Assembly (NCBI RefSeq): GCF_020595055.1
Contig: NZ_JAJDOO010000009.1
Span: 62,001 to 126,000, forward strand
Reading direction: 5' to 3'
Origin: Desulfosporosinus shakirovi
GTDB taxonomy: Bacteria; Bacillota; Desulfitobacteriia; Desulfitobacteriales; Desulfitobacteriaceae
DNA: 64,000 bases
The position numbers and the translations under genes were made by a program. Shown piece after piece: positions 9,100 through 18,777 of the stretch (position 1 is its first letter; every line of letters begins with the position of its first letter). Below the pieces are notes generated by a model. That model ran no database searches. It was not told where the DNA came from and saw nothing but the letters and a program-made list of their open reading frames with translations.

Positions 9100-10269
9100 C
9101 TAGCTTGCTTTCTCTTCTCTAACTGATATTGCAACTTTATAGAGTATTGTGATTAGCAAAGCTCCAATAGCATAGACACCTAACGTCACCAATATCTCAT
9201 TAAGAGTCGGTGCATATTCAATGACTCTTTCAAAGGAATTTGGGACAAAACCTGCAACAATTAGGATCATACCTTTATCAATCCAGTTAGCGGTAATGAT
9301 TGACAATAGGCCGATAGTTAAAGCCGCTCCATTTTTCCGGGTTGGGAAAACGAGCAATGCAATTCCTAAAAAGGCTAAGGCAGTGGCTGTCCACATAATA
9401 GGAACCAGACTCGTATGACCATCTAAGCCAAAGAAGATATACCTTAAAGGTGCACTGTATTCCGGGATATTACTATAGAATGCAGTAAATAACTCTAAAA
9501 TATAGAAGAATACATTGGCAATCATGGCGTAGCGAACAATTTTAACAAGAGACTGAATTGCTCCCACCCCAGGATCCGGATCAAACTTACTGACCCTTTT
9601 GACGATAAAGCATAAAAGAATCAGGATTGCCGGACCAGCTGCGAAGGCGGATGCCAGGAAGCGAGCTGCCATAATAGCAGATAACCAGAGATGCCTGCCG
9701 GGTAAACCGGCGTATAAGAAGGCTGTAACTGTATGAATACTAACAGCCCAAGGGATTGACAGATAAATGATTGGTTTAACCCATTTTGGCGATGGTGTTC
9801 CCTTACGTTCAGCACCGAGAGTCGTCCAGCCAACGACTAAGTTTATGAGAAGATACCCGCATAGGACAATCATATCATAAAACATGACTGATCGTGGACT
9901 TGGATGGAGGATTACGTTCATAATCCGCATCGGTTGCCCTAAGTCTACGAAGATAAATAAGATACACATTATCACAGCCGGGATTGCTAAAAACTCTCCC
10001 AGGATAACCATCTTGCCGAATTTCTTAAAGTCATGCAGATAATATGGCAAAACCAGCATAACAGCAGAAGCAGCGACACCCACAAGGAAAGTAAACTGGG
10101 CAATATATAATCCCCATGATACATCCCGGCTCATGCCTGTAACACCTAAACCATTGTTAAACTGATTCATATAAGCAAATAAGCCAACAGCGATAACAGC
10201 TAATAACAGTGTAACCCAAATCCAATACCTTTTACTGCCCGACAGTGCTTTCTCAAGCATCTTCGCCAC
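9100..10269 (-). CDS. dsrP: DsrP, NrfD/PsrC-type quinone-interacting membrane subunit
   Basis: Integral membrane subunit of the DsrMKJOP complex, in the NrfD family, which exchanges electrons with menaquinone without haem. The 389-residue protein has about ten hydrophobic segments and the conserved opening with WGLYIAQFTFLVGVAASAVM. Its start overlaps the dsrO end by 17 bases. The gene order M-K-J-O-P is the canonical one. Confidence 0.93.
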   Translation of the reverse strand: MAKMLEKALSGSKRYWIWVTLLLAVIAVGLFAYMNQFNNGLGVTGMSRDVSWGLYIAQFTFLVGVAASAVMLVLPYYLHDFKKFGKMVILGEFLAIPAVIMCILFIFVDLGQPMRIMNVILHPSPRSVMFYDMIVLCGYLLINLVVGWTTLGAERKGTPSPKWVKPIIYLSIPWAVSIHTVTAFLYAGLPGRHLWLSAIMAARFLASAFAAGPAILILLCFIVKRVSKFDPDPGVGAIQSLVKIVRYAMIANVFFYILELFTAFYSNIPEYSAPLRYIFFGLDGHTSLVPIMWTATALAFLGIALLVFPTRKNGAALTIGLLSIITANWIDKGMILIVAGFVPNSFERVIEYAPTLNEILVTLGVYAIGALLITILYKVAISVREEKAS

Positions 10270-11053
10270 CCCCTACCAGGTAGTAAACACTTGGCTGAGT
10301 GCCTAATTCCGGTTTGCGTCGAATAGTAAATTTCGTGCTGACAATTTTCCGCACTTCTGAATCAGGATCATCTAAATCTCCAAATATTAATCCACCGTTA
10401 GATTTTTCCACACAAGCCGGCATGAGACCGTCTGCCAGACGTTCGTAGCAAAAATTACATTTTTCTACGACACCCGGAGTTCTGGTCGGATATTCCGCGG
10501 ATACTTCCTCAATAAAGGGCCTTGGATCTCTAAAGTTAAAGCTTCTCGCTCCGAAGGGACAGGCACCCATACAGAATCTGCATCCTATACAGCGATGATA
10601 ATCCATTGAAACAATACCATCCGGTCTCTGGAACGTAGCCTGAGTAGGACATGCTTTAACGCAAGGAGGATTCTCACAATGATTACATAATACCATAAAA
10701 GGACTGTGCAAAACATGATCATCCAAATATTCGTTATGCCCACCTGCAAAGGTATGATGATAATCATCTTCCCATATCCATTTAATCTCATCTTTTGTGT
10801 TTGGGAATTTAGGAACATTATGAAGTTTATGGCAAGCTTCAATAACCCCATTAATATCAGCTTCGGTTTTGAATTTACTCATATCAACAACCATAGCCCA
10901 ACGTTTAGCCTGCAAACCTTTTGGAGTCGTTGCAAACTCAGCTGCTACTGCAACTTCCTTTTTACGAAAACCACTAATAACAAATGAACTTCCTAATCCT
11001 AATGCAGTGATCATCCCAGCTCTTCTCAAAAATTGTCGTCTATTGATGCTCAT
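10253..11053 (-). CDS. dsrO: DsrO, periplasmic-side ferredoxin subunit with Tat signal
   Basis: Iron-sulfur subunit of the DsrMKJOP complex on the outer face of the membrane, wiring haem subunit DsrJ to DsrP. The 266-residue protein begins with a twin-arginine signal, NRRQFLRRAG, and a hydrophobic stretch. It then has the cluster motifs CNHCENPPCVKACP, CIGCRFCMGACPFG and CNFCYERLADGLMPAC. The start overlaps the end of dsrJ by 4 bases. In a Gram-positive cell the exported face is the cell exterior, so the protein must be held by DsrP. Confidence 0.93.
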   Translation of the reverse strand: MSINRRQFLRRAGMITALGLGSSFVISGFRKKEVAVAAEFATTPKGLQAKRWAMVVDMSKFKTEADINGVIEACHKLHNVPKFPNTKDEIKWIWEDDYHHTFAGGHNEYLDDHVLHSPFMVLCNHCENPPCVKACPTQATFQRPDGIVSMDYHRCIGCRFCMGACPFGARSFNFRDPRPFIEEVSAEYPTRTPGVVEKCNFCYERLADGLMPACVEKSNGGLIFGDLDDPDSEVRKIVSTKFTIRRKPELGTQPSVYYLVGGGEDA

Positions 11054-11532
11054 TTCGCTGCCTCCTTTGGCTCAAAATGGCAACTCCAACATTGCGGCTT
11101 CACAGCTGAATAATCGTGGCAGGAGGCACAAAATTCAGGTGACTCATTTAAAGCTGGATTACTCACTCCTGCGGTAGTCGATACTGGATTGTTCAGAACT
11201 GCCGGTTTCGAAGCCGACTCAGTTGCATGACATTTCAGGCACGTATCTTGAAGACTGATTTCGAATTCTTTTCCTTGGCTGTTGACATAAACTGTCTGGC
11301 CATTTCGAACGGCTTCTTCTCGCCATTGATTGAGGAGTTGCATGTGATTGGCTCTCATAAATTCCGGTGACTCAACACATTGTTGCTCAGAAGCTGGCAG
11401 TTGTTGGATAGCGGCAGTATTTAGCGCTACATCCGGTCCGGCATTGACTTTCCCCATATTATAGAAGAACGGTATAGTGAAAAGCGCAGCAAAGATAATG
11501 AGTGAAGCAAAGATTTTTCCGCCTTTATACAT
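11050..11532 (-). CDS. dsrJ: DsrJ, membrane-anchored triheme cytochrome c
   Basis: Cytochrome subunit of DsrMKJOP facing the outside. The 160-residue protein has an N-terminal membrane anchor (about 7-25) and three CXXCH haem sites, CLKCH at 98-102, CASCH at 135-139 and CWSCH at 148-152. Cys52 in QQCVESPEFMRANHM lies where DsrJ proteins carry the cysteine that gives one haem its unusual His/Cys ligation. The start codon overlaps the dsrK stop (TAATG), so translation is coupled. Confidence 0.93.
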   Translation of the reverse strand: MYKGGKIFASLIIFAALFTIPFFYNMGKVNAGPDVALNTAAIQQLPASEQQCVESPEFMRANHMQLLNQWREEAVRNGQTVYVNSQGKEFEISLQDTCLKCHATESASKPAVLNNPVSTTAGVSNPALNESPEFCASCHDYSAVKPQCWSCHFEPKEAAK

Positions 11533-13151
11533 TACTCATTACCCCCTTTTCCCGGCAAGTCTTCAAAGCGAAGGTTAGTAGTTCTCTCTTTCTCGCCTTT
11601 CATCACTAACGCATTTGCTAGTAATTCAGTCACACCGGTGACTCCTACCCCTGGATTCCAGTAGTCCATCAGAGCCGGGAAATGGGCCCGGTCAACCGCA
11701 CAAATGTTAGCTAGCATGTTAACTCCGTGTTTTTCTTGCACATACTTAACGGCATTAGCTCTAGGGAATCCACCTCTCATACGCTGTTCCATATTTTCAG
11801 AGGCATTAAGCCCTGATCCGGCTCCACAACAGAATGTCTTTTCTCGGATCGTGTTCTCTGGCATCTCATAGAAATTATTACAAACAGCCTTAATAATTTC
11901 TCTCGGTTCATCGAGAAGTCCCATGCCCCTGGAAGGATTACATGAGTCATGAAAGGTTACCTTCAAATGATCATTGCGAGTTGGGTCTAGGTTTAATTTG
12001 TTGTGTTTAATTAAGTCAGCCGTGAATTCGGAAATATGAATCATTTTAGTGGATTTAGCATTTTCAAAGACTGTGCCTGTTATTGGCGATACCGGAACCT
12101 CCAGGAAGTCTGCAGGACCATGCCAAGTATCCATATATTGATTCAGGACCCTCCACATATGTCCGCATTCTCCGCCAATAATATATTTTACACCCAGTCT
12201 TTTGGCTTCAGCATAAATCTTGTAATTGAGTCTCTTAGCCATGTCATTCGATGTGAAGAAACCGAAGTTTCCACCCTCGGAAGCATAGGTGCTCCAAGTA
12301 TAGTCAAGACCAAGTTCATGGAACAGCATGAGATAACCCATACAAGTTTGAATCCCAGGTTCACCTAAAAGGTCTCCTGAAGGAGTGACAAACAATATCT
12401 CGGCACCTTTTCTGTTAAAGGTTGGATTCACCCTAATACCCGTTATATCTTCAATATCATCTACCATGGATTCAATATTTCCGGCAATGGCATGAGGCTC
12501 TAAGCCAAGGTGATTACCCTTCATGTAGCAATTCGCAACCGGCCCCGAAATCCAATCAATGTTCAAACCGACCAGATTCAGAAGCTCTCTGCCAATGATC
12601 GTGACCTCTGCTTGGTCGATACCATATGGACAGAAAACGGAGCATCTACGACATTCAGTACATTGGAAAAAGTAAGACCACCATTCCTTTAAGACGTCCA
12701 TATCCAGTTCTCTTGCCCCAGCTAAACGCCCTAGGAATTTCCCTGATTTTGTAAAATATTTTTTGTAGACGGATCTAATCAGCTCTGCTCTTAGAACCGG
12801 CATATTCTTGGGATCACCGGTGGCGATATAAAAATGACATTTATCCGCACAGGCACCGCATCTAACGCAAATGTCCATAAAAATCTTGAAAGAACGATAC
12901 TTACTGAGTCTTTCAGCCATTCCTTCCAAGATGGTAGTTTCCCAACCCTCCGGTACTTTCCAGTCTTCGTCGGCTGGCGACCACTGTCTTGGGTTAGGTA
13001 AGCCTAACGTGAGCAGATCTTTTTCTTTTGATCCCCAGCAAAAGGTACCCGGTTTGAACTCAACTGGTGTATCCATCCAATCCGTTGCCGGTGTCTTAAA
13101 TTCTATCTTAGCTAATTCCTCCGGTTTCGGAAGTTTAACTTTCGGTGCCAT
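11532..13151 (-). CDS. dsrK: DsrK, HdrD-like catalytic iron-sulfur subunit
   Basis: Cytosolic subunit of DsrMKJOP that reduces the DsrC trisulfide, related to heterodisulfide reductase HdrD. In the 539-residue protein, the first cluster motif is CVRCGACADKC with Cys95, 98, 101 and 105. The second is CTECRRCSVFCPYG near residues 160-175. The CCG-type motif CHDSCNPSRG-like stretch (FHDSCNPSRGMG) and TFCCGAGSG near 465 bind the special catalytic cluster. It is 7 bases from dsrM. Confidence 0.94.
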   Translation of the reverse strand: MAPKVKLPKPEELAKIEFKTPATDWMDTPVEFKPGTFCWGSKEKDLLTLGLPNPRQWSPADEDWKVPEGWETTILEGMAERLSKYRSFKIFMDICVRCGACADKCHFYIATGDPKNMPVLRAELIRSVYKKYFTKSGKFLGRLAGARELDMDVLKEWWSYFFQCTECRRCSVFCPYGIDQAEVTIIGRELLNLVGLNIDWISGPVANCYMKGNHLGLEPHAIAGNIESMVDDIEDITGIRVNPTFNRKGAEILFVTPSGDLLGEPGIQTCMGYLMLFHELGLDYTWSTYASEGGNFGFFTSNDMAKRLNYKIYAEAKRLGVKYIIGGECGHMWRVLNQYMDTWHGPADFLEVPVSPITGTVFENAKSTKMIHISEFTADLIKHNKLNLDPTRNDHLKVTFHDSCNPSRGMGLLDEPREIIKAVCNNFYEMPENTIREKTFCCGAGSGLNASENMEQRMRGGFPRANAVKYVQEKHGVNMLANICAVDRAHFPALMDYWNPGVGVTGVTELLANALVMKGEKERTTNLRFEDLPGKGGNE

Positions 13152-13157
13152 CCACGA

Positions 13158-14159
13158 TCACTCCTTTTCTACCGGTATACCAGCTTTTTTCATTTTTTCC
13201 CTGAACTCGTCTTCATACTGTGCATAGGTGTGAACCTCTACTTCGGGATTCCAGGGATTAATGTGTCTGACCATACGATTGTTACTAATCATGTTGCGCG
13301 TTGGGCTCATGAAAATCCCGCCCATGTGCATTAATTTACTCATTGGAAAATAGGCAAAGAGAATACTGACTAAGAAGATATGAATAAAAAACATAGGCCC
13401 GATTCCTGTTGGAAGCACCGGTTGAAAAGTAGCTAATCCAATGGCTAATTGTTTAACCGCAACAAGATCTACTTTATAGAAGTAGCGCATCAGTATCCCT
13501 GAGATTGCAATGCTCATAAGCATAAACAGCGGAAAGAAATCCGCAGGAAGTGAGATGTATTTCACCTGTGGTACAATAATCCTTCTGAGGAACAGATACG
13601 TAACTGCGACTAAGATAAAAACATCGGTTAGATAAATGGCGGGCAGACCGATTTGTAACATTCCGTCAACACTCTCAAGAATTTGCACTGCAAAGGGAAT
13701 AGGCTCTAAGAAAAATCTAAGATGCCGGATAATGATTATGAGGAACGACCAGTGAAAGAACAAACTGCCTAACCAAAGCCATTTTGCCGAGCCGTAGGAT
13801 AGTTCAGGGCCATTCTGCCCTTCCCTTAACTCAGTCTTGGTATTACGGAACAGTGAGCGAAAAAAGAGGACTTCCATAGCCATTCTGACAATAACACCCA
13901 AGGCACTTGTGGGGTTCTCAATCTTATTTTGTTTAATCCAAGGGAGAGATTTTTGCTGACCAATAGTTGTAGGAATACGAAACGGCACTGGAGACCGACC
14001 CCATTTAACAACTCGGTAAATAAATCCACCTACAAACATGGCAAAGGCTAAATACGGGATAATAATACCAAAGACATAATGCAAATTTGTAATAAACGCT
14101 CCCATGGTGGCGACTAGAATGAGTAAAATGACTGCGAGGAAAGAAAACAAGACTTTCAC
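13158..14159 (-). CDS. dsrM: DsrM, NarI-like cytochrome b subunit
   Basis: Membrane cytochrome b of the DsrMKJOP complex that oxidises menaquinol and passes electrons to DsrK. The 333-residue protein has six or so hydrophobic segments, with histidines inside them (FHWSFLIIIIRHLRFF, FFIHIFLVSILF) suited to ligate b haems as in NarI. The C-terminal cytosolic tail is charged. The preceding gene, encoding an RsbRD_N-like protein, lies 17 bases upstream and is probably in the same transcript. Confidence 0.93.
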   Translation of the reverse strand: MKVLFSFLAVILLILVATMGAFITNLHYVFGIIIPYLAFAMFVGGFIYRVVKWGRSPVPFRIPTTIGQQKSLPWIKQNKIENPTSALGVIVRMAMEVLFFRSLFRNTKTELREGQNGPELSYGSAKWLWLGSLFFHWSFLIIIIRHLRFFLEPIPFAVQILESVDGMLQIGLPAIYLTDVFILVAVTYLFLRRIIVPQVKYISLPADFFPLFMLMSIAISGILMRYFYKVDLVAVKQLAIGLATFQPVLPTGIGPMFFIHIFLVSILFAYFPMSKLMHMGGIFMSPTRNMISNNRMVRHINPWNPEVEVHTYAQYEDEFREKMKKAGIPVEKE

Positions 14160-14176
14160 TCTACGACCTCCTTCCT

Positions 14177-14722
14177 TTATTTTTGGTCTTTGTGTTCAAC
14201 TTCTTGATCTGGAATCTCGGACATTAAATTCGCTTTCTTTAACAGGGAAAAGGTCATTCGTTTCAGCTCATCTGTCCTCAGTTCATAGATCTGTTCTCGG
14301 TATTTCACATATATATCAAAGGCAGTAAGCGCCAGATCGTCTATCTTTGATTCAAAATCCAATAACCCATCATAGATCTGGTTCTGCCTTATTTCCTTTC
14401 CAAGTTCTTCTCGAACGATTGTTTTGAGCTGGAAGACAAAGGCCATTGCCTTTGCGGGTGTAAAATCCTGAATTGCCCTGACTTTAATTATATCCTCGAG
14501 AAATGACACGCTTTCCGAAAAGTCTTCCCCTTTAACGAGTACCTCAATGATGCCTTCAATCCCTGTTGTAAATGTGTAACCCACCGGGTTTGCAAACCTG
14601 TCTTTTTGATTCATCAAAAAACCTGAGTTGTCATTGGGATAGGACGCTATCATTGCATCTAACCATCGACTCGAAATAGCGATTTTTTTTCCGTTGAATA
14701 TTTCTAAAAACTTCATGTCCAA
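14177..14722 (-). CDS. RsbRD N-terminal-domain-like protein upstream of dsrM
   Basis: A 181-residue mostly helical soluble protein. Its opening (ISSRWLDAMIASYP) and the GIEGIIEVLVKGEDF stretch fit the RsbRD_N family, the sensor part of stressosome co-antagonists. No STAS domain follows, so it is a stand-alone sensor-like module. It is first in the run leading into dsrM, 17 bases away. Genes of this kind next to dsrM are, to my knowledge, seen in other sulfate reducers; the role is unknown. No cysteines or membrane segments are present. The family call is from memory of the pattern. Confidence 0.65.
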   Translation of the reverse strand: MDMKFLEIFNGKKIAISSRWLDAMIASYPNDNSGFLMNQKDRFANPVGYTFTTGIEGIIEVLVKGEDFSESVSFLEDIIKVRAIQDFTPAKAMAFVFQLKTIVREELGKEIRQNQIYDGLLDFESKIDDLALTAFDIYVKYREQIYELRTDELKRMTFSLLKKANLMSEIPDQEVEHKDQK

Positions 14723-15094
14723 TTTTGACCACTCCTTGTAGTTTAAATAGCAAAATCCATTTTGTCTTTTCTACCAGGAACGTTCAAATCCACCATTCAA
14801 TACGTCTTTGTAACACAATTCAGTCGATGTTGAATAAAGCTCTGTTCAACATCGACCTATCCTGAGAACGTTTTCACATAAATGGTGTCCTATCTCTCCT
14901 TTTAACTATGGCTACCCTCTACTCATAAATATGAGCGCATCCTCCTTTATCCTTAAACTCTTTAACAAAGGGGTCAGTAAACCAAAGTCTGAGAAATACA
15001 TTTGTTCTTATTATCACTATCAGTCTAAGTAATTTTACTTAGCTTGTAAAATTCTTATTTCTTATAGATCAATTAGATAATCGTATTGCGATCA
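14723..15094. other. promoter region of the dsr operon
   Basis: A 370-base region without genes between the dsr operon start and the htpG terminator. It contains the strong inverted repeat listed separately. The dsr promoter must lie here; several AT-rich -10-like boxes exist and I cannot choose among them. Confidence 0.45.
14823..14856. promoter_or_regulatory. perfect 12-bp inverted repeat upstream of the dsr operon
   Basis: The arms GTCGATGTTGAA and TTCAACATCGAC are perfect complements separated by 10 bases. No T run follows on either strand, so it is not a usual terminator. It sits 100-135 bases before the first gene of the dsr operon. It may be an operator or a 5' leader hairpin. Confidence 0.5.
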
Positions 15095-15132
15095 TTAATA
15101 AGAAAGAGCTACTGAAATAGGTAACTCTTTCT
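15095..15132 (-). terminator. terminator after htpG
   Basis: Stem AAAGAG(T/C)TAC...GTAGCTCTTT with an 8-base loop, followed on the minus strand by a T-rich tail (TTTCTTATT). It lies about 35 bases beyond the htpG stop. Confidence 0.65.
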
Positions 15133-15164
15133 ATTACTCACGCCGGACTTAGACAGCGTTTATC

Positions 15165-17012
15165 TTACCCTAAGGCACGTTCCAGGATCTCATTGAGACG
15201 ATTTACCATCCCTCTGGGATCTACGATAAGTCCTGCGGCGATTTGAGCATTTTCGAATATCTGCTCCGCTGCAATTTTAGCAAAAGAGTCTTCATTTTTA
15301 CGAGCAGTATCTAAGCGCTTAATCATGGCATGTGCCGCATTGATTTCTAAGACACTGGGGCCTACATTATTAAGATCCTTATTCATCATTTGCATCATCC
15401 GTTGCATACTGTTCGTGCCATAGGGGCTGAGCACTACCGCCGGACTGTCAACTAAGCGCTTCGACTCTCGCACATCAGTTACCTTACTCCCTAATACTTC
15501 TTTGAGCCAACCGGTAAGATTTAAGACTTCTTCTTCCGAGAGAGCTTCTTCACTTCTATCCTGCTCTTCGGTATCACCTAAATTCAAATCCGCTTCATCT
15601 GCGGAAATAAGTCTTTTACCCTCATATTCTCTGATTGCTCCAAAGATGTAATCGTCAATAGCTGCATACGTATAAATGACTTCAATCCCTTTGTTCCTGA
15701 AGACTTCCAGATAGGGGCCAGACTCAATAACTTCACGTGATGGACCATTGACATAGTAGATTGCTGATTGATCTTCTTTCATCCGGCCTGTGTAATCAGC
15801 CAGAGACACTAGTTCCCCAGCCTGTGTGTTCGAAGACTCAAAGCGTAATAGTTTAATTAGATCTTTTTGGTGAGTATAATCATTGGCAGCTCCTTCTTTA
15901 ATGAAGAAGTTGAATTTCTCCCAAAATTCTTTGAACTTCTCCGGCTCTGCTGTCGATTGACCGTCCAGAAATTTAAGGAAGCGACTTGTCACAACTTTGT
16001 TTAGCTTACTGATCAAGGCACTATCTTGCATTGTTTCTCTTGAAATATTAAGGGGCAATTCTTCACTGTCTATTACTCCTCTTAAGAAACGCAACCATTC
16101 AGGCAAAACCAGTGGGGACTTTTCTTGAATAAGAACTTTTTTGCAATAGAGGCTTACCCCAGGCTCCGTTCGTCCAAAACCAAATTGTTCGAGATTCTCC
16201 TTAGGAACGAATAATAAGGTATTTATATTTAAAGGAGCATCTGAAGAAAAATGCAATCGAAGAAGTGGTTCGTCATGAGCATTAGCAATGAACTTGTAGA
16301 ATTCATTGTAGTCATCGTCTAAAATCTCACTCTTATTTTTGGTCCATAGTGCGTCAACAGTATTTACCTTCTGCTCATTGACCATGATAGGATAAGGTAC
16401 AAAACTGGAGTACTGCTTAATGACTCGTTTGATAGTTTCTTCCTTGGCAAAGTCATAGGCATCCTCCTTCAGATGGAGAACCATCTTTGTTCCTCTGACG
16501 CACTCCTCTCCTTCGGTAATTGTATAACTTCCGACACCGTCAGATTCCCAAGTAAAGCTTTCACCCTCTTGATGATATGAGCGTGTGTAAATCGTCACTT
16601 TATCTGCCACCATAAAGGCTGAATAAAAACCAACTCCGAATTGCCCAATGAGGTTAAGATCCTTTTGATCCCCTTTAGCACTTAAATGTTTAATAAATTC
16701 CTTTGACCCCGAATGAGCAATGGTTCCTAAATTCTCAACTAACTCTTCTTTGGTCATTCCGATTCCGGTATCTGTTATAGTTAATGTATGAGAGTTATCA
16801 TCCGTATCGATATGGATTTCTAACACTGCGTCTTTATCCTTAACCTCAGGTCCTGTTAACTGAGTATAACGAAGCTTCTCCATAGCATCGGCGGCATTGG
16901 AAATAAGCTCTCTTAAGAAAATTTCGCGATCCGTATAAAGAGAATGAATAACAATGTCCAATAATTGTCTGATTTCTGTTTGGAATTCCTTTGTTTCTAC
17001 TGCGGTACTCAT
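15165..17012 (-). CDS. htpG: HSP90-family chaperone HtpG
   Basis: ATP-dependent cytosolic chaperone of 615 residues, normal full length. The N-terminal GHKL ATPase domain shows the conserved stretches REIFLRELISNAADA (the Glu/Asn of the nucleotide pocket), DTGIGM, and GQFGVGFYSAFMVA. The middle domain has the RGVIDSEELPLNISRE signature. The eukaryotic MEEVD tail is absent, as expected. GGAGGTAAACA precedes the ATG. It appears to be a single-gene unit. No CIRCE-type repeat was seen upstream. Confidence 0.96.
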   Translation of the reverse strand: MSTAVETKEFQTEIRQLLDIVIHSLYTDREIFLRELISNAADAMEKLRYTQLTGPEVKDKDAVLEIHIDTDDNSHTLTITDTGIGMTKEELVENLGTIAHSGSKEFIKHLSAKGDQKDLNLIGQFGVGFYSAFMVADKVTIYTRSYHQEGESFTWESDGVGSYTITEGEECVRGTKMVLHLKEDAYDFAKEETIKRVIKQYSSFVPYPIMVNEQKVNTVDALWTKNKSEILDDDYNEFYKFIANAHDEPLLRLHFSSDAPLNINTLLFVPKENLEQFGFGRTEPGVSLYCKKVLIQEKSPLVLPEWLRFLRGVIDSEELPLNISRETMQDSALISKLNKVVTSRFLKFLDGQSTAEPEKFKEFWEKFNFFIKEGAANDYTHQKDLIKLLRFESSNTQAGELVSLADYTGRMKEDQSAIYYVNGPSREVIESGPYLEVFRNKGIEVIYTYAAIDDYIFGAIREYEGKRLISADEADLNLGDTEEQDRSEEALSEEEVLNLTGWLKEVLGSKVTDVRESKRLVDSPAVVLSPYGTNSMQRMMQMMNKDLNNVGPSVLEINAAHAMIKRLDTARKNEDSFAKIAAEQIFENAQIAAGLIVDPRGMVNRLNEILERALG

Positions 17013-17122
17013 TGTTTACCTCCATCGTTGTTTAAATATGCAGGGGCACCGACGAGTCGAGCCTCTATCCATAGTTTAATCAAATTTTACCAAAAGTGCA
17101 AAGTCTTTTGCAACATTTTGAG

Positions 17123-17581
17123 TTAAATTTCCTGCCCATCGCTAATAAAGCTTGATTTAAGTACTGCCAGCAGACAGCTTTCAAATTGCAGATCATTTTC
17201 AAGCATTCTTTTCTTGGGACCTTTCGTTCTGCCCCCGCTTCTGCGGAATTTCGCTTTAGCCTCTCGTTCCTCCAGTAAAAACTCAATAGTAGAAGGGTTA
17301 AACTCTCTTCCTATAGGATTTAAACACTTTACCCCTTTCCCCAATAACATGGCCGCCAGACCCCAATCCTGAGTAACGGCTACATCTCCCTTTTGAGCAA
17401 CATTTATAACCCGGATGTCGGCCTCTTGTGAGGAGTTACCTACAACAATATGGTTGTCAGATACTATGTTATGGTTAAAACTGGCTACGGTCCAGACAGG
17501 GATAGCATAATCACCGGCCAACCTCTGGCAAATCTGTAAGACTGCCTTCGGACAAGCATCAGCATCGACAATAATTTTCAC
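17123..17581 (-). CDS. DUF188 (YaiI/YqxD) family protein
   Basis: Conserved protein of unknown biochemical role, related to PIN-like nuclease folds. I start it at GTG 17581 ([12 protein letters not shown]), giving 152 residues, the usual family length; a longer frame from TTG at 17599 has a poor ribosome site. Signature parts are DADACP at the N-terminus, [12 protein letters not shown] in the middle and [13 protein letters not shown] near the C-terminus. The protein should be cytosolic. It is followed by htpG on the same strand after about 110 bases. Confidence 0.88.
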   Translation of the reverse strand: MKIIVDADACPKAVLQICQRLAGDYAIPVWTVASFNHNIVSDNHIVVGNSSQEADIRVINVAQKGDVAVTQDWGLAAMLLGKGVKCLNPIGREFNPSTIEFLLEEREAKAKFRRSGGRTKGPKKRMLENDLQFESCLLAVLKSSFISDGQEI

Positions 17582-17640
17582 AATCTCAACTTCTCTCAAC
17601 CGATATGTATGAAACCTTTTTCGAAACAGCCATAATTCTC

Positions 17641-18486
17641 CTATCGGTTAGGTAATTTTTTCAGACCATCTTCTGTCTGGATCACTTTGTTCTCCTTAAG
17701 AAGTTTACCCAAAGCTCTTTTGAAGGCTGCCTTACTCATGTTAAGGCGACTTTGGATTTCGACGGGACTGCTTTTATCATTAAGTGCTAAAAATCCATCG
17801 TGATCTTTAATTCCTTGCAGGATCTTCACAGTATCTGATCCCATTTGAATATGGGAAAGTTCTCTTGGAGACAGATCAAGCTTGCCATCTTCTCGAACTC
17901 GGATCACTCGAGCCTCTACTTGATCTCCTTCTTTTAGTTCTGCGAAGTACTCATTAAGAGGGATAAGTCCCATGTACTTATTGTCTACAGCAACAAAAGC
18001 TCCAATTTCGGGATTTACAGAGTAGACCGTACCAACAACTTTATCGTCCTTTTGGTAAGGCGTACTTGCACTGAGATACTCATAAATTTCTGTCGTAGCA
18101 CTTAGTCTCTGACTCTTATCTAAATAAACTTTTACTAAATAACTCTTTCCTACTACAATCAGGTATTTCTGTTCCTTAAAAGGCAGAAACAATCCCCTCT
18201 CTAACCCCCAATCTAAAAACGCTCCAATTTTGGTCTTGGCGTTGACCTTAAGATAGGCTAAATCCCCTAATTTAGCCAGGGGTTTTCTAGTCGTGGCGAT
18301 TAATCGTTCTTCAGAATCCCGATACATGAAAACCTCTAATTCATCTCCCTCTTTAGCGCCCTCCGGCAATTGTTTAATCGGCAACAAGACATTATCGTGC
18401 CTCACGCCTGTACCCGCATCTAAATAGGCACCGAAGGATGTAAAGTTTGCAATCTTTAGTTTATAAAATTTTCCTATTTCCATCAT
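17641..18486 (-). CDS. cvfB: CvfB-type S1 RNA-binding protein
   Basis: RNA-binding protein with tandem S1-like domains and a C-terminal winged helix (CvfB/YitL family), linked in staphylococci to virulence gene regulation. I take ATG at 18486 as start because AAAGGA lies about 10 bases upstream; the frame extends 25 more codons but without ribosome site. The 281 residues show S1-type motifs [37 protein letters not shown] and [15 protein letters not shown]. The tail [16 protein letters not shown] is the winged-helix part. Confidence 0.9.
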   Translation of the reverse strand: MMEIGKFYKLKIANFTSFGAYLDAGTGVRHDNVLLPIKQLPEGAKEGDELEVFMYRDSEERLIATTRKPLAKLGDLAYLKVNAKTKIGAFLDWGLERGLFLPFKEQKYLIVVGKSYLVKVYLDKSQRLSATTEIYEYLSASTPYQKDDKVVGTVYSVNPEIGAFVAVDNKYMGLIPLNEYFAELKEGDQVEARVIRVREDGKLDLSPRELSHIQMGSDTVKILQGIKDHDGFLALNDKSSPVEIQSRLNMSKAAFKRALGKLLKENKVIQTEDGLKKLPNR

Positions 18487-18682
18487 TGTTAGTTTCCTTT
18501 CCCTAATGCAATATGCCATTCTAATTCTCAGGCCATTAAAAGACACACCATGTACTCCCATTCATTATAGCGAAAGGGGGCTCATGGTGCAAAATAATTC
18601 AGCTGCCAAAGGTAGTATGTCTTATTTACATATCATTATAATCCTATAAGTGTTACATTTCCTTGAAACAGATTTATAAGGC
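18487..18682. other. intergenic region
   Basis: Region between the cvfB start and the next terminator. No gene seen. Confidence 0.3.
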
Positions 18683-18709
18683 AAAAAGGATTAGCCTAGA
18701 GGCTAATCC
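18683..18709 (-). terminator. terminator after small Cys-rich gene
   Basis: Perfect stem GGATTAGCC/GGCTAATCC with a four-base loop, followed on the minus strand by five T residues. It lies about 70 bases after the small gene at 18778-18978. Confidence 0.85.
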
Positions 18710-18777
18710 CAAGTATTTGTATCTATAAAAACATTCTTTTCTGGCTCTGAATAACTAATGCTTATGAAAATCCATTC

